A DNA stretch of 64,000 nt. It comes from UBA4479 sp965229805 (GTDB taxonomy: Bacteria; Pseudomonadota; Alphaproteobacteria; Rhodospirillales; Casp-alpha2). Location: contig CBDDJO010000002.1 in assembly GCA_965229805.1 (NCBI GenBank), forward strand, positions 248,001-312,000, in the 5' to 3' direction. Under the pieces are notes generated by a model. The model saw nothing but the letters and a program-made list of their open reading frames with translations, was not told where the DNA came from and did no database searches. Position numbers and translations under genes: made by a program. Of this stretch, positions 15,885 through 24,579 are shown in pieces (position 1 is the first letter of the stretch; every line of letters begins with the position of its first letter).

Positions 15885-16784
15885 GTGTGGGACAATATCA
15901 TGATATTGGTTCAGGCACCGGTCTTTAACGTCCAATTGCTGTTGGACGGTCTGTTTATCGGTGCCACGTTCGCGCTCGCCGCCTATGGTCTGGCGCTGGT
16001 TTGGGGCGTGATGAATGTCAAAAACCTGGCCCAGGGCGATTTCGTCATGATGGGCGGGTACATCGCCTGGTGGTTGGGCACGCAGGGCGTGCATCCGCTG
16101 TGGGGCCTGCCGATCGCCATCGTCATCATGTTCGGGTTCGGGTGGTTCATTTATGTCACCATCATTCGCCGGGTGATCGACAAGGATATGTTCACGTCGC
16201 TGTTGGCGACGTTCGGTCTGGCCATCGTGATTGCCCAGGCGTTGAATCTGATGTTCGGTCCGGAAGTGCAGACCGCGGAAAGTGATTTCGCCATCCGTAC
16301 CTTGCTCGACGTCGTGACCGTCGCCGAGATCAAGATGCTGGCATTCGTGCTGTGCGGTGTCCTGGCGCTGATCGTCGTTACCTTCATGAAGAAGAGCCGC
16401 ATGGGACAGGCCATCCGCGCCACGGCGCAGGATGCGCGCGCGGCACGCGTCATGGGGATCGACACGGATCGGGTCTATGCCTTCACATTCGCGCTTAACG
16501 CCGCGATTTGCGGTGCCGCGGGCGCGATGATTTCGATGATCTGGGTGATCCAGCCGTTCTACGGTATCGCGCACTCGATCCGTTCGTTCGTGATCGTGAC
16601 CGCCGCTGGTTTCGGTAACCTGCCGGGCGTCATCATGGCGGGTCTCGGTCTCGGCGTGATGGAAGGCTATGGCGGCTTCGTGCTCGGCGCCGAGTTCCAG
16701 CAGGCGACCGTCGTCGGTCTTCTGCTTCTGGTGCTGATCTATCGCCAATATCAGCAGCGCAAGCTGCGCCAAGTCGTCAGCTAA
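15885..16784 (+). CDS. livH: Branched-chain amino acid-type ABC permease LivH
   Basis: A 299-aa integral inner-membrane permease with about 8 hydrophobic segments. LivH hallmarks are LLDGLFIGATFALAAYGLAL, LVWGVMNVKNLAQGDFVMMG, the cytoplasmic RATAQDARAARVMGID loop that contacts the ATPase, and a late GAMISMIWVIQP helix. It starts at GTG 15885 behind GGGGAGAGG. It pairs with LivM, 15 bases downstream, to make the membrane channel of the HAAT transporter. Confidence 0.93.
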   Translation: MWDNIMILVQAPVFNVQLLLDGLFIGATFALAAYGLALVWGVMNVKNLAQGDFVMMGGYIAWWLGTQGVHPLWGLPIAIVIMFGFGWFIYVTIIRRVIDKDMFTSLLATFGLAIVIAQALNLMFGPEVQTAESDFAIRTLLDVVTVAEIKMLAFVLCGVLALIVVTFMKKSRMGQAIRATAQDARAARVMGIDTDRVYAFTFALNAAICGAAGAMISMIWVIQPFYGIAHSIRSFVIVTAAGFGNLPGVIMAGLGLGVMEGYGGFVLGAEFQQATVVGLLLLVLIYRQYQQRKLRQVVS

Positions 16785-16799
16785 GGGACACTAATTCCA

Positions 16800-17834
16800 A
16801 TGAATAAGAATTTCAGTTTCAAGCTGCACTTCCCGGTTCTGGTATTCGGGATCGCCGCGCCGTTTCTGTTTCCGGGCCTGCAACTGCAGATCGCGACGCT
16901 CTGGGTGATGGTCCTGTTCGCGCTCACGTGGGACATCATGGGCGGTCAGATGGGCTACAACTCGCTCGGCAACATCTTTTTCTTCGGTGTCGGCATGTAC
17001 ACGTCGGTGCTGTTCCAGGTCGGACAGTTCGCCGAAGTCGGCGCTTACACGGCGGCACACGGCGGTGACAATTTCACGTTTACCCAGGCCGAATATTACC
17101 AGGGGCTCGTCATCGGCATCATCATGTCGGGCGTCGTCTCGGCCATTACGGCGGCGCTTCTCGGCTGGACGGTGTTCGGCCTGCGCGGTCCGTACTTCGC
17201 CATCGGCACGCTTGGTATCGCGCTTGCCGCCGGTGAACTCATGGGGACCTGGGAATGGGTCGGCGCCGGCAGCGGCATCTCGGTCCCGGTGTTCCCGGGT
17301 AGTGCCGAGGCACGATCTTTGCTGTTCTACTTCCTCACGTTCGGGGCCGCGATTTTGACGTTCGCCACGTTGCAATGGGTTTACAAGACGCGCTTCGGGC
17401 TCGCGGTCAACGCGATCCGCGACGACGAGGAAAAGGCCGAGGCGATGGGCATTCACACGGTCCGTTACAAGACCGTGGCGTGGTCCATCTCGGCGTTCTT
17501 CGTGGGTATTTCCGGCGCGCTGTTCGGCAACATCACCGGTATTATCGAGCCTCTCGAAGTCGCCTTCCCGACCGTTACCTTCGGTATCTTCATGGTCGCC
17601 ATGACGCTATTGGGCGGCAAGGGGACGCTTTGGGGACCGGTGCTCGGTGCCGTCCTGTTCCACACCCTGAAAGAAGTCACGTGGACCTATTTCCTGGGCT
17701 GGCAGTGGGTCGCGCTCGGCGTGCTCATCATCATCAACGTGGTGTACTTCCAGCAGGGCATCATGGGGTGGCTGATGGAGAAGTTCCCCGAGAAATTCGG
17801 TATTGTCGTTGAAGAAAAAGAGGCCACGCAATGA
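16800..17834 (+). CDS. livM: Branched-chain amino acid-type ABC permease LivM
   Basis: A 344-aa inner-membrane permease, partner of LivH. It has about 9-10 hydrophobic segments, the family core FGLRGPYFAIGTLGIALAAG, and the ATPase-coupling loop FGLAVNAIRDDEEKAEAMGI, followed by GNITGIIEPLEV and MVAMTLLGGKGTLWGPVLGA. Residues about 80-100 form a non-hydrophobic loop between helices that is somewhat long for the family. Its stop codon overlaps the livG start (ATGA, 4 bases), so translation is coupled. Confidence 0.93.
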   Translation: MNKNFSFKLHFPVLVFGIAAPFLFPGLQLQIATLWVMVLFALTWDIMGGQMGYNSLGNIFFFGVGMYTSVLFQVGQFAEVGAYTAAHGGDNFTFTQAEYYQGLVIGIIMSGVVSAITAALLGWTVFGLRGPYFAIGTLGIALAAGELMGTWEWVGAGSGISVPVFPGSAEARSLLFYFLTFGAAILTFATLQWVYKTRFGLAVNAIRDDEEKAEAMGIHTVRYKTVAWSISAFFVGISGALFGNITGIIEPLEVAFPTVTFGIFMVAMTLLGGKGTLWGPVLGAVLFHTLKEVTWTYFLGWQWVALGVLIIINVVYFQQGIMGWLMEKFPEKFGIVVEEKEATQ

Positions 17835-18580
17835 CCAATTACGTGATTGAGGTCGAGGACGTTTCCAAGTCCTTCGGCGGTGTGGTCGCCAACGAAGGCA
17901 TCTCCTTGAAGGTGTCCGACGGTAAGATCACCGGTCTGATCGGCCCCAACGGGTCGGGCAAGACCACGCTTTTCAACTCCATCGTCGGCTACCATCCGAT
18001 CGACGCGGGATCGATAAAATTCAAGGGCGAGGAAATTTCGGCGCTTCGCGTGCCGCAGATCGCGCGGCGCGGGATGCTTCGGACTTTCCAGCAAACCCGT
18101 ATCTACTCGAACATGAACTGTATCGAGAACATGCTGATTTCTATCCCGCACCGAAAGATGAACTTCGTCGACATGTTCGGCGAACGCGAGGACAAGGCGA
18201 CCATGGACGACGTTGATCGTTTGCTCGATTTCGTCGGTCTCTATGAAAAGCGGAAGCTGCGTTCGGGCGATTTGTCGTTTGGCCAGCAAAAACTTCTCGA
18301 GTTCGCGATGGCGCTCATGAACAAGCCGGAAGTGCTGCTGCTGGACGAGCCGACGGCGGGCATCAACCCGACGCTCATCAACGGCCTGATCGATCGGCTT
18401 AGGCGCGCCAACGAGGAGTTCGGCATTACGCTGTTTGTGATCGAGCATAACATGCGCGTCATCATGAACATGGCCGAGAGTATCTACTGCCTTGCGCACG
18501 GCGAATTACTGGCACACGGCAGTCCCGATGAAATCCAGAACGATCAGCGCGTGATCGACGCCTACCTGGGAGCTCACTGA
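17831..18580 (+). CDS. livG: ABC transporter ATPase LivG
   Basis: A 249-aa cytoplasmic ATPase. Walker A is GPNGSGKTT (about residues 38-46), the signature is LSFGQQKLLEFA, Walker B is VLLLDEPTAG and the switch histidine lies in VIEHNMRVI. LSFGQ is the LivG variant of LSGGQ. The length is typical (about 250 aa). It overlaps livM upstream by 4 bases and livF downstream by one base (TGATG). Confidence 0.94.
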   Translation: MTNYVIEVEDVSKSFGGVVANEGISLKVSDGKITGLIGPNGSGKTTLFNSIVGYHPIDAGSIKFKGEEISALRVPQIARRGMLRTFQQTRIYSNMNCIENMLISIPHRKMNFVDMFGEREDKATMDDVDRLLDFVGLYEKRKLRSGDLSFGQQKLLEFAMALMNKPEVLLLDEPTAGINPTLINGLIDRLRRANEEFGITLFVIEHNMRVIMNMAESIYCLAHGELLAHGSPDEIQNDQRVIDAYLGAH

Positions 18581-19476
18581 TGTCCGAGGAACAGCAAGAA
18601 ACGAACGCCGAACGGGCCGCCCGCAAGGCCGGTGGCTATCACATGGGCGGGGTTGAATCGGTCATTTCCGTCGAGCAGGTCGTTGCGCAGACCAAGGCGA
18701 TGGCCGAGGAAGTGCCGATCGAGAAACTGGCCACGCTCGCCAACAACGATCCGTTCGTTGAGATCAAGGATCTCAAGGCCGGTTACGGCAAGATGGAAAT
18801 CCTGCACGACTTCAATCTTCAGGCCGCCAAGGGACAGTCGTTGTGCCTGATCGGCCCGAACGGTGCCGGCAAGTCGACGATCCTGCATTCGATCTACGGC
18901 TTCACCAATATCTTCTCCGGCTCGATCGAGATCGGTCCCGCCGGTAACCGGCAGGTCGTGACCAAGCTGTCGCCGAACGAGAAGCTTCAGAAGGCGGGGA
19001 TCGCCTACATCCTGCAGGACAAGTCGATCTTCCCGGATATGACCGTGGAGGAAAACCTATGGATGGGCGGCTTCCTGATGGAAACGCCGGCCATGGCCAA
19101 GGAAGCGGCGGAACGGGTCTTCGCCAAATACGACCGCCTGGCGCAACGCCGGACCCACAAGGCGAAGGTGCTGTCGGGCGGCGAACGGCGCCTACTGGAA
19201 ATTTCCCGGGCACTGGTCATGGATCCTGAAGTGTTGCTGGTGGATGAGCCGTCGATCGGTCTCGAGCCGCGCTTCATCGACATGGTGTTCGAAATTCTCG
19301 ATGACCTCCAGCACGGCGAAGGCAAGACCATCATCATGGTCGAACAGAATGCCAAGAAGGGCCTGGAATTCGCGGACATCGGCTACGTGCTGGTGTCGGG
19401 CGAACTGGCAATCGCCGGCAAGGGCGACGAGTTGCTGGAGAACCCGGAAGTCGGGCGACTGTTCTTGGGAGGTTGA
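18580..19476 (+). CDS. livF: ABC transporter ATPase LivF with N-terminal extension
   Basis: A 298-aa ATPase, second nucleotide-binding subunit of the Liv transporter. The ABC domain begins near residue 58: Walker A GPNGAGKST (92-100), signature LSGGERRLLEIS, Walker B VLLVDEPSIG, switch VEQNAKKG. Ordinary LivF proteins are about 235-240 aa and start directly with the ABC fold. Here 57 extra residues (charged, helical, with HMGGVESVISVEQVVAQ) precede it. No internal ATG with a ribosome site near residue 55 was seen, and the one-base overlap with livG supports the long form. Confidence 0.93.
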   Translation: MSEEQQETNAERAARKAGGYHMGGVESVISVEQVVAQTKAMAEEVPIEKLATLANNDPFVEIKDLKAGYGKMEILHDFNLQAAKGQSLCLIGPNGAGKSTILHSIYGFTNIFSGSIEIGPAGNRQVVTKLSPNEKLQKAGIAYILQDKSIFPDMTVEENLWMGGFLMETPAMAKEAAERVFAKYDRLAQRRTHKAKVLSGGERRLLEISRALVMDPEVLLVDEPSIGLEPRFIDMVFEILDDLQHGEGKTIIMVEQNAKKGLEFADIGYVLVSGELAIAGKGDELLENPEVGRLFLGG

Positions 19477-19524
19477 TTTGGTGGGCGGATTGGCGGCGAG
19501 GCATCGGTAATGAAACGTGCTTGA

Positions 19525-20247
19525 TTGGAACCCTTGGCTGACGTCAATCTGACCATATACGCTGTTTTCGGTTTCGTTGGTGTGGCCCTTTACCTAGGGT
19601 CCTATGCCGCCTTGCAGCTTGGCTATATTAATGGCCAGGGTGGGGCCTACGCGGCACTCAACCTGTTTGCGGCCACCAGCGTCTTGATCAGCTTGGTCCA
19701 GGCTTTCAATCTGTCATCGGCAGTGATCCAGGCGTTCTGGATCGTCATCAGCATCGTCGGTCTGGTCAGGATGTATCTGCTGACGCGCGGTATCCGGTTT
19801 ACGGATGAAGAGCGGGCATTCATCAAGCATGCGGTCCCCAATCTTTCCAAAAGGAAGGCGAGGAAAATCCTCGATGCCGGCCACTGGATAGACGGTGAAG
19901 CGGGGGCTTACCTGACCCACGAGGGTGAGCCTGTCGATCACCTGGTTTATATTCTTGACGGTCGCGCGGAGATCATCAGCAGCGGCAAGCCCATTGCCAT
20001 TTGCAAAGCACATTCGTTCATCGGTGAACTGACGGCGCTCACAGGCGAGCCGGCAACGGCGACGGTGCGGCTGGAGACCGATAGCCGCTATTTCTGTATC
20101 GGCGTAAACGTACTGCGCGCGCGCCTAATCCGGGATTTCGAGATTCGTACGAACCTGGAAGCCGCAGTGAATCAACAGATGCTGCACAAGCTCAAACAAT
20201 CCAACGAGGCGCTTGCCGAATTCAGTCATCCTCGGCGCATGGAATAA
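19525..20247 (+). CDS. Membrane protein with CBU_0592-like helices fused to a cyclic-nucleotide-binding domain
   Basis: A 240-aa protein. Residues 7-85 form three hydrophobic helices resembling the CBU_0592 membrane family (GVALYLGSYAALQLGYING; FNLSSAVIQAFWIVISIVGL). Residues about 110-205 are a cyclic-nucleotide-binding beta roll (DHLVYILDGRAEIISSGKPI; SFIGELTALTGEPATATVRL), with FIGE and ATATVR matching the phosphate-binding cassette of CRP/EPAC domains. It could tune the membrane by a nucleotide signal. There is no ATG start: an in-frame TGA immediately precedes TTG 19525, and another TTG lies at 19534. It follows livF by 48 bases and may be the last gene of that operon. Confidence 0.75.
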   Translation: MEPLADVNLTIYAVFGFVGVALYLGSYAALQLGYINGQGGAYAALNLFAATSVLISLVQAFNLSSAVIQAFWIVISIVGLVRMYLLTRGIRFTDEERAFIKHAVPNLSKRKARKILDAGHWIDGEAGAYLTHEGEPVDHLVYILDGRAEIISSGKPIAICKAHSFIGELTALTGEPATATVRLETDSRYFCIGVNVLRARLIRDFEIRTNLEAAVNQQMLHKLKQSNEALAEFSHPRRME

Positions 20248-20264
20248 TACGCACGGGGGATATA

Positions 20265-22292
20265 TTAATCCGCGGCTTGGGCGTGCGCCTCCACGACCTT
20301 GTCGGCGTCCTTGCCGGTCAGTTCCTGCAGGCGGTCGAACGCGGACGCGAAGGTTCCCGCGCCCTGTGTCGCCGAGCGGATTTCGACAATCAGCATGTGC
20401 ATCTCCGCAGCCGGCATCTGGCACGATACCTCATCCCAGCCGTCCCAGCCTTCCTTGGCCTCGAAGCCCAGGATTTGGCCTCGGTGCGACGTGATGATGC
20501 GCTGGATGCGTGCCGTGTACGCATTGGGGATCGAGATGGTCACGCTGTTGATCGGTTCCAGCAGCACCGGACCGGCTTCCGGCAGCGCTTCGCGGATCGC
20601 CTGGCCGCCGGCTTTGCGGAACGCCATTTCCGACGAATCCACCGAGTGGTACTGGCCGTCCGTGAGCGTCACCGAAACGTCGACCACCGGAAACCCGAGT
20701 GGTCCGGTATCGAGCGCTTCCTTGGCGCCGGCCTCGACGGCGGGAATGTACTGTTTCGGCACGGCGCCGCCGTGAATGGTGTCTCCAAAACTGAATCCGT
20801 CGCCGCGGCCGACCGGCTTGATATCGATGTGCACATCGGCGAATTCGCCGTGGCCGCCCGACTGTTTCTTATGACGGGCGTGCTTCGAGATCGGCTTGCG
20901 GATGGTTTCGCGATAGGCGACCTTGGGCGTCGACGAGACGACGCCCAACCCGCTCCGGTTCTGTAGCCGTTCCAGCGCCAATTTCAGGTGCATTTCGCCC
21001 TGGCCCAGCAACACGTATTCGCCCGTGGTGTCGTCGTGCTGTGTCGACAGCGACGGGTCTTCGTCCATGATCTTCTGCAGGTTGGCCGGCAGCTTGACGT
21101 CGTCGGACCGGCTCTCGGCGCGGATCGCGAGGCTGTAGAGCGGTGTCAGCGCCGCCCCCTTGTCGGCGGTAGCAACGGCCTTATCGGGACCGAGCAGGTC
21201 GCCGGTGCCAGCGTCCTCCATCTTGCCGAGACCGACGACGTCGCCGGCTTCCGCCGCCGATACGCGATCCAGATTCTGGCCGAAGACCCGGTTCATGCCG
21301 GCGGGCCGGGCGCCGCCCAGGTTGTCGCCGTCGGCGAGTTTGCCGCGCAGGACGCGACCGTAGGAAAGTTTGCCGGCGTGACCCGCGTGCACGGTCTTAA
21401 AGATACGCACGCGCGGCTCCGAGGTCTCATCGATGCCAAGACGGCTCGACGTTTCTTCGACGCTGGGCGCTTCGTGGCGGAGCGCCTTCATCAGCCGTCG
21501 GATACCGTTGCCGTGCGTGGCCGAGCCGAAAAAGACCGGCACGATCAGGTTCCCGGACAGGTCCTTGGTGAGGTTCGCATAGACTTCGTCCGTTTCCGGC
21601 ACCACGTCCTCGAGCAGTTTCTCCAGCAGCGTATCGTCGAAATCGGCGAGGCTTTCCAGCATATCGTTGCGGGCCTCGGCCTCGCGGTCCTGGATCGTAT
21701 CGGGGAGTGATATCAGCTTAGACGCCTGACCCTCTTGCCAACTGAACGCGCGTTCGGAAACCAGATCGACATGGCCGCTGACGGCCTCGCCGTCGCGGAT
21801 CGGCACCTCGCGCAGCACCAGAGGCCGTGTCGACGACGCCTGCAGCGCTTCGAGCGTTTCGCGCACGCTGGCGCGGGTCTGGTCCATCTTGTTGATGAAA
21901 AGAATGTGCGGCAGGCCAGCCTCGTCCATGGCGCGCAGCATTGGCGCCAGCGCCACGGCCTTGTCCGGCTCCGGTTCACAGACGACGACGGCGATGTCGG
22001 CGACGTCCATGGCGCCCATCATTTCCTGGTGCAACTCGACGGAACCCGGCACGTCGATGAATGTCCATTGCTCATCAAGATACTCGGTGCTGGCGACGTT
22101 CATTTCCGTCGACATGGCGTGTGCCCTGGCCTCGGTGGACGCATCGCCGAGACTGGTGCCGTCGGTGACGGCACCACGGCGGTTCAGGGCGCCGGTCTCG
22201 ACGAGCAGAGCCTCGAGAAGCGAGGTTTTTCCCGACGAATAAGGCCCGGCGATCAAGGCCGCGCGTGGGGGCATGGGATGATTTCTGGTCAT
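20265..22292 (-). CDS. Elongation factor G-like GTPase (EF-G paralog)
   Basis: A 675-aa translational GTPase. The G1 loop is AGPYSSGKTSLLEA, G3 is DVPG and G4 NKMD. Domains II-V follow, including the domain IV HGEFADVHIDIKPVGRGDGF segment and a domain V SHRGQILGFEAKEGWDGW. Canonical EF-G has GHVDAGKTT at G1 and a DTPGH G3. This protein has AGPYSSGKT and DVPGS and is slightly shorter, placing it with the divergent EF-G-like paralogs (often called EF-G2 or FusA-like). It sits alone, far from str-operon genes, so it is not the main elongation factor. A GGGGAGGA ribosome site precedes the ATG. Function unknown. Confidence 0.9.
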   Translation of the reverse strand: MTRNHPMPPRAALIAGPYSSGKTSLLEALLVETGALNRRGAVTDGTSLGDASTEARAHAMSTEMNVASTEYLDEQWTFIDVPGSVELHQEMMGAMDVADIAVVVCEPEPDKAVALAPMLRAMDEAGLPHILFINKMDQTRASVRETLEALQASSTRPLVLREVPIRDGEAVSGHVDLVSERAFSWQEGQASKLISLPDTIQDREAEARNDMLESLADFDDTLLEKLLEDVVPETDEVYANLTKDLSGNLIVPVFFGSATHGNGIRRLMKALRHEAPSVEETSSRLGIDETSEPRVRIFKTVHAGHAGKLSYGRVLRGKLADGDNLGGARPAGMNRVFGQNLDRVSAAEAGDVVGLGKMEDAGTGDLLGPDKAVATADKGAALTPLYSLAIRAESRSDDVKLPANLQKIMDEDPSLSTQHDDTTGEYVLLGQGEMHLKLALERLQNRSGLGVVSSTPKVAYRETIRKPISKHARHKKQSGGHGEFADVHIDIKPVGRGDGFSFGDTIHGGAVPKQYIPAVEAGAKEALDTGPLGFPVVDVSVTLTDGQYHSVDSSEMAFRKAGGQAIREALPEAGPVLLEPINSVTISIPNAYTARIQRIITSHRGQILGFEAKEGWDGWDEVSCQMPAAEMHMLIVEIRSATQGAGTFASAFDRLQELTGKDADKVVEAHAQAAD

Positions 22293-22575
22293 ATGCGGTT
22301 CCTCCCCGGATGTTCAATCCAGACCCGAGAGGGACCGCTTAGTGCCGGTCGGCTTTATTATGTCGAATGGTGCGGCCCGTCGGGCACTTCATTCGCTTAT
22401 TATGGAGTCAGCGTAACGCCATTTCGGGACCGAATCCAAGAGGCATCCGCGATTTCGATGCGATTCTCCGGTTTCCTGCAAGTATCGCGGGTCAATGTGC
22501 CCGGGAATTGCCACCCGTCCCGGACTGTGGGACCCTGTGACCAACAAAATGAGGCAGGGAAGGCACATCCGTGAG

Positions 22576-24186
22576 ATGAAGGATCTGGGAACGTTCGATT
22601 ACGTGGTCGTCGGCGCGGGCAGCGCCGGGTGCGTCATCGCCAATCGGTTGTCGGAGGACCCGGACGTGCGCGTGGCGCTTCTGGAAGCGGGCGGCAAGGA
22701 CGATTATTTCTGGATTCACATCCCGGTCGGCTACCTATATTGCATGGGCAACCCACGCACCGACTGGGGGTTTCAGACCGAGCCGGACGAGGGATTGAAC
22801 GGCCGCCAGCTCAATTACCCGCGTGGCCGGGTGCTGGGCGGGTGTTCGTCCATCAACGGCATGATCTACATGCGCGGTCAGGCTCGCGACTACGATCAGT
22901 GGCGTCAGCTCGGCAACACGGGCTGGGGCTGGGACGATATTCTGCCCTATTTCAAGAAGTCGGAGGATCAGCTTGCGCTGCCCGCTGACGCGTTCCACGG
23001 CGAGGGCGGCGAATGGCGGGTCGAGAAGCAGCGGTTGCGCTGGGATATCCTGGATGCGTTCCGTGACGCGGCGCAGCAGGCGGGGCTGCCGCCGACCGAT
23101 GATTTCAACCGCGGCGATAACGAAGGGGTTGGATATTTTCACGTCAACCAGCGCGCCGGTTGGCGCTGGAGCACGGCCACCGGCTTCCTGAAACCGACGC
23201 GCGACCGCAAGAACCTGGAGATTTTCACGCATGCGCAGGTCAAACGCTTGACCATCGAGCAGGGCCGCGTCATCGGCGCCGAACTACACCACGGCGATGC
23301 GGATGCGGTGATCGGGGCGGCGCGGGAAATGATCCTCGCCGCCGGTTCCGTCGGTTCGCCGCAGATCATGGAGGTTTCGGGTATCGGCAATCCGGAGATC
23401 CTGCGCGAACACGGTATAGGCGTGAAGCATGAGCTCCGGGGCGTCGGCGAGAACCTGCAGGACCATCTGCAGATTCGCTGTATCTACAAGGTTTCCGGTG
23501 TCCCGACGCTGAACGAGCAATACAACAGCCTGTTGGGAAAGGCGAAGATCGGCCTGCAGTACGCGCTGTTCCGGCGCGGCCCGATGACCATGGCGCCGTC
23601 GCAACTGGGCGCTTTTGCCAAAAGTTCGACCACATACGAGACGCCCAACATCCAGTACCACGTGCAACCACTGTCGCTGGACAAGTTCGGCGAGCCGCTA
23701 CATCCGTTCCCGGCATTCACGGCCAGTGTCTGCAACCTGCGCCCGGAAAGCCGGGGTTCGATCCACATCAAGTCGGCGGACCCGATGGCCAAGCCGGCGA
23801 TCCGGTTGAATTACCTGTCCGCGGGCGCCGACAAGAAGGTCGCCGCCGATGCGATCCGCATGACCCGCAAGATCGTTGCCCAGCCGGCGCTGCAGAAATT
23901 CAAGCCCGATGAATTGAAGCCGGGTCCCGAATACATGGACGATGACAGCCTGGCCCGCGCCGCCGGCGATATCGGCACGACCATCTTTCATCCCGTCGGC
24001 ACCTGCAAGATGGGCTCGGACGCGATGGCCGTTGTCGATGACCGGCTTAGGGTCAGAGGGATCAAGGGGCTCCGCGTCGTCGATGCCTCGGTGATGCCGA
24101 CGATTACCAGCGGCAACACCAACTCGCCGACCATCATGATCGCCGAAAAGGGGGCGGACATGATCCGCGAGGATGCGCGGACTTGA
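22576..24186 (+). CDS. GMC-family FAD oxidoreductase (choline/alcohol dehydrogenase-like)
   Basis: A 536-aa FAD enzyme. It has the Rossmann motif VVVGAGSAGCVIANRLSED near the start, GMC signature 1 (RGRVLGGCSSINGMIYMRGQ), signature 2 (GSVGSPQIMEVSGIG), and the C-terminal active site with HPVGTCKMG (His) and SGNTNSPTIMIAEKGA. It belongs to the choline dehydrogenase BetA / alcohol dehydrogenase AlkJ branch; the substrate alcohol is unknown. I placed the start at ATG 22576 (MKDLGTFDYVVVG). Upstream ATGs at 22549 and 22495 would add residues that look unlike the family. The gap 22293-22575 shows no other gene. Confidence 0.9.
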   Translation: MKDLGTFDYVVVGAGSAGCVIANRLSEDPDVRVALLEAGGKDDYFWIHIPVGYLYCMGNPRTDWGFQTEPDEGLNGRQLNYPRGRVLGGCSSINGMIYMRGQARDYDQWRQLGNTGWGWDDILPYFKKSEDQLALPADAFHGEGGEWRVEKQRLRWDILDAFRDAAQQAGLPPTDDFNRGDNEGVGYFHVNQRAGWRWSTATGFLKPTRDRKNLEIFTHAQVKRLTIEQGRVIGAELHHGDADAVIGAAREMILAAGSVGSPQIMEVSGIGNPEILREHGIGVKHELRGVGENLQDHLQIRCIYKVSGVPTLNEQYNSLLGKAKIGLQYALFRRGPMTMAPSQLGAFAKSSTTYETPNIQYHVQPLSLDKFGEPLHPFPAFTASVCNLRPESRGSIHIKSADPMAKPAIRLNYLSAGADKKVAADAIRMTRKIVAQPALQKFKPDELKPGPEYMDDDSLARAAGDIGTTIFHPVGTCKMGSDAMAVVDDRLRVRGIKGLRVVDASVMPTITSGNTNSPTIMIAEKGADMIREDART

Positions 24187-24208
24187 AGACCGCCTTTACC
24201 CATACCAA

Positions 24209-24234
24209 AAAAGCCCCCTTGAAAGGGGGCTTTT
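24209..24234. terminator. Two-way intrinsic terminator between GMC gene and tRNA-Gln(CUG)
   Basis: A perfect 10-base stem, AAAAGCCCCC with GGGGGCTTTT, and a 6-base loop. A-run and T-run flanks make it work for the GMC gene on the plus strand and for the tRNA on the minus strand. Confidence 0.85.
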
Positions 24235-24238
24235 CCGT

Positions 24239-24316
24239 TGGCTGGGGTGCTAGGATTCGAACCTAGGAAATGCCGGAATCAGAATCCGGTGCGTTAGACC
24301 ACTTCGCCACACCCCA
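24239..24316 (-). tRNA. tRNA-Gln, anticodon CUG
   Basis: The reverse complement folds as a cloverleaf. The acceptor TGGGGTG pairs with CACCCCA, followed by G and an encoded CCA. The D arm contains GAAGTGGT. The anticodon stem CCGGA/TCCGG encloses the loop TTCTGAT (anticodon CTG). The T arm contains GTTCGAATC. A U-G-rich acceptor start is typical for glutamine tRNAs. It is 78 bases with CCA. Confidence 0.93.
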
Positions 24317-24384
24317 TCGGTGCGATGAGAGGCCCGTAGATAATGGAAGAGAGCCTGTGAGGCAAGTCCGGGATTATCGCGTAA

Positions 24385-24411
24385 AAAAGACCCGCCTGGA
24401 GCGGGTCTTTT
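24385..24411. terminator. Intrinsic terminator between the two tRNA-Gln genes
   Basis: A perfect 11-base stem, AAAAGACCCGC with GCGGGTCTTTT, and a 5-base loop, with a T-run in the minus direction. It gives the UUG tRNA gene its own terminator, so the two tRNA genes are probably separate transcription units. Confidence 0.85.
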
Positions 24412-24415
24412 CCGT

Positions 24416-24491
24416 TGGCTGGGGCGCTAGGATTCGAACCTAGGAATGCCGGTACCAAAAACCGGTGCGTTAACCGCTTCGCCACGCCCCA
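24416..24491 (-). tRNA. tRNA-Gln, anticodon UUG
   Basis: The reverse complement folds as a cloverleaf: acceptor TGGGGCG with CGCCCCA, discriminator G and encoded CCA. The anticodon stem CCGGT/ACCGG encloses TTTTGGT (anticodon TTG). Its T arm and D arm are nearly identical to those of the CUG tRNA 100 bases away, suggesting a tandem duplication followed by anticodon-arm divergence. It is 76 bases with CCA. Confidence 0.93.
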
Positions 24492-24557
24492 TCTAGGTGT
24501 TCGCGGACGCGAACGAGGCAGAATTTAGTCGATGGACGGAGGCGGGGCAAGTCCGGG

Positions 24558-24579
24558 AAGGCCGTAATTTAGCGGCCTT
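24558..24579 (-). terminator. Hairpin just after ispE
   Basis: A 7-base stem AAGGCCG/CGGCCTT with an 8-base AT-rich loop begins directly after the ispE stop codon. It lacks a strong T-run, so it is a weak terminator or mRNA-end hairpin. Confidence 0.4.
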
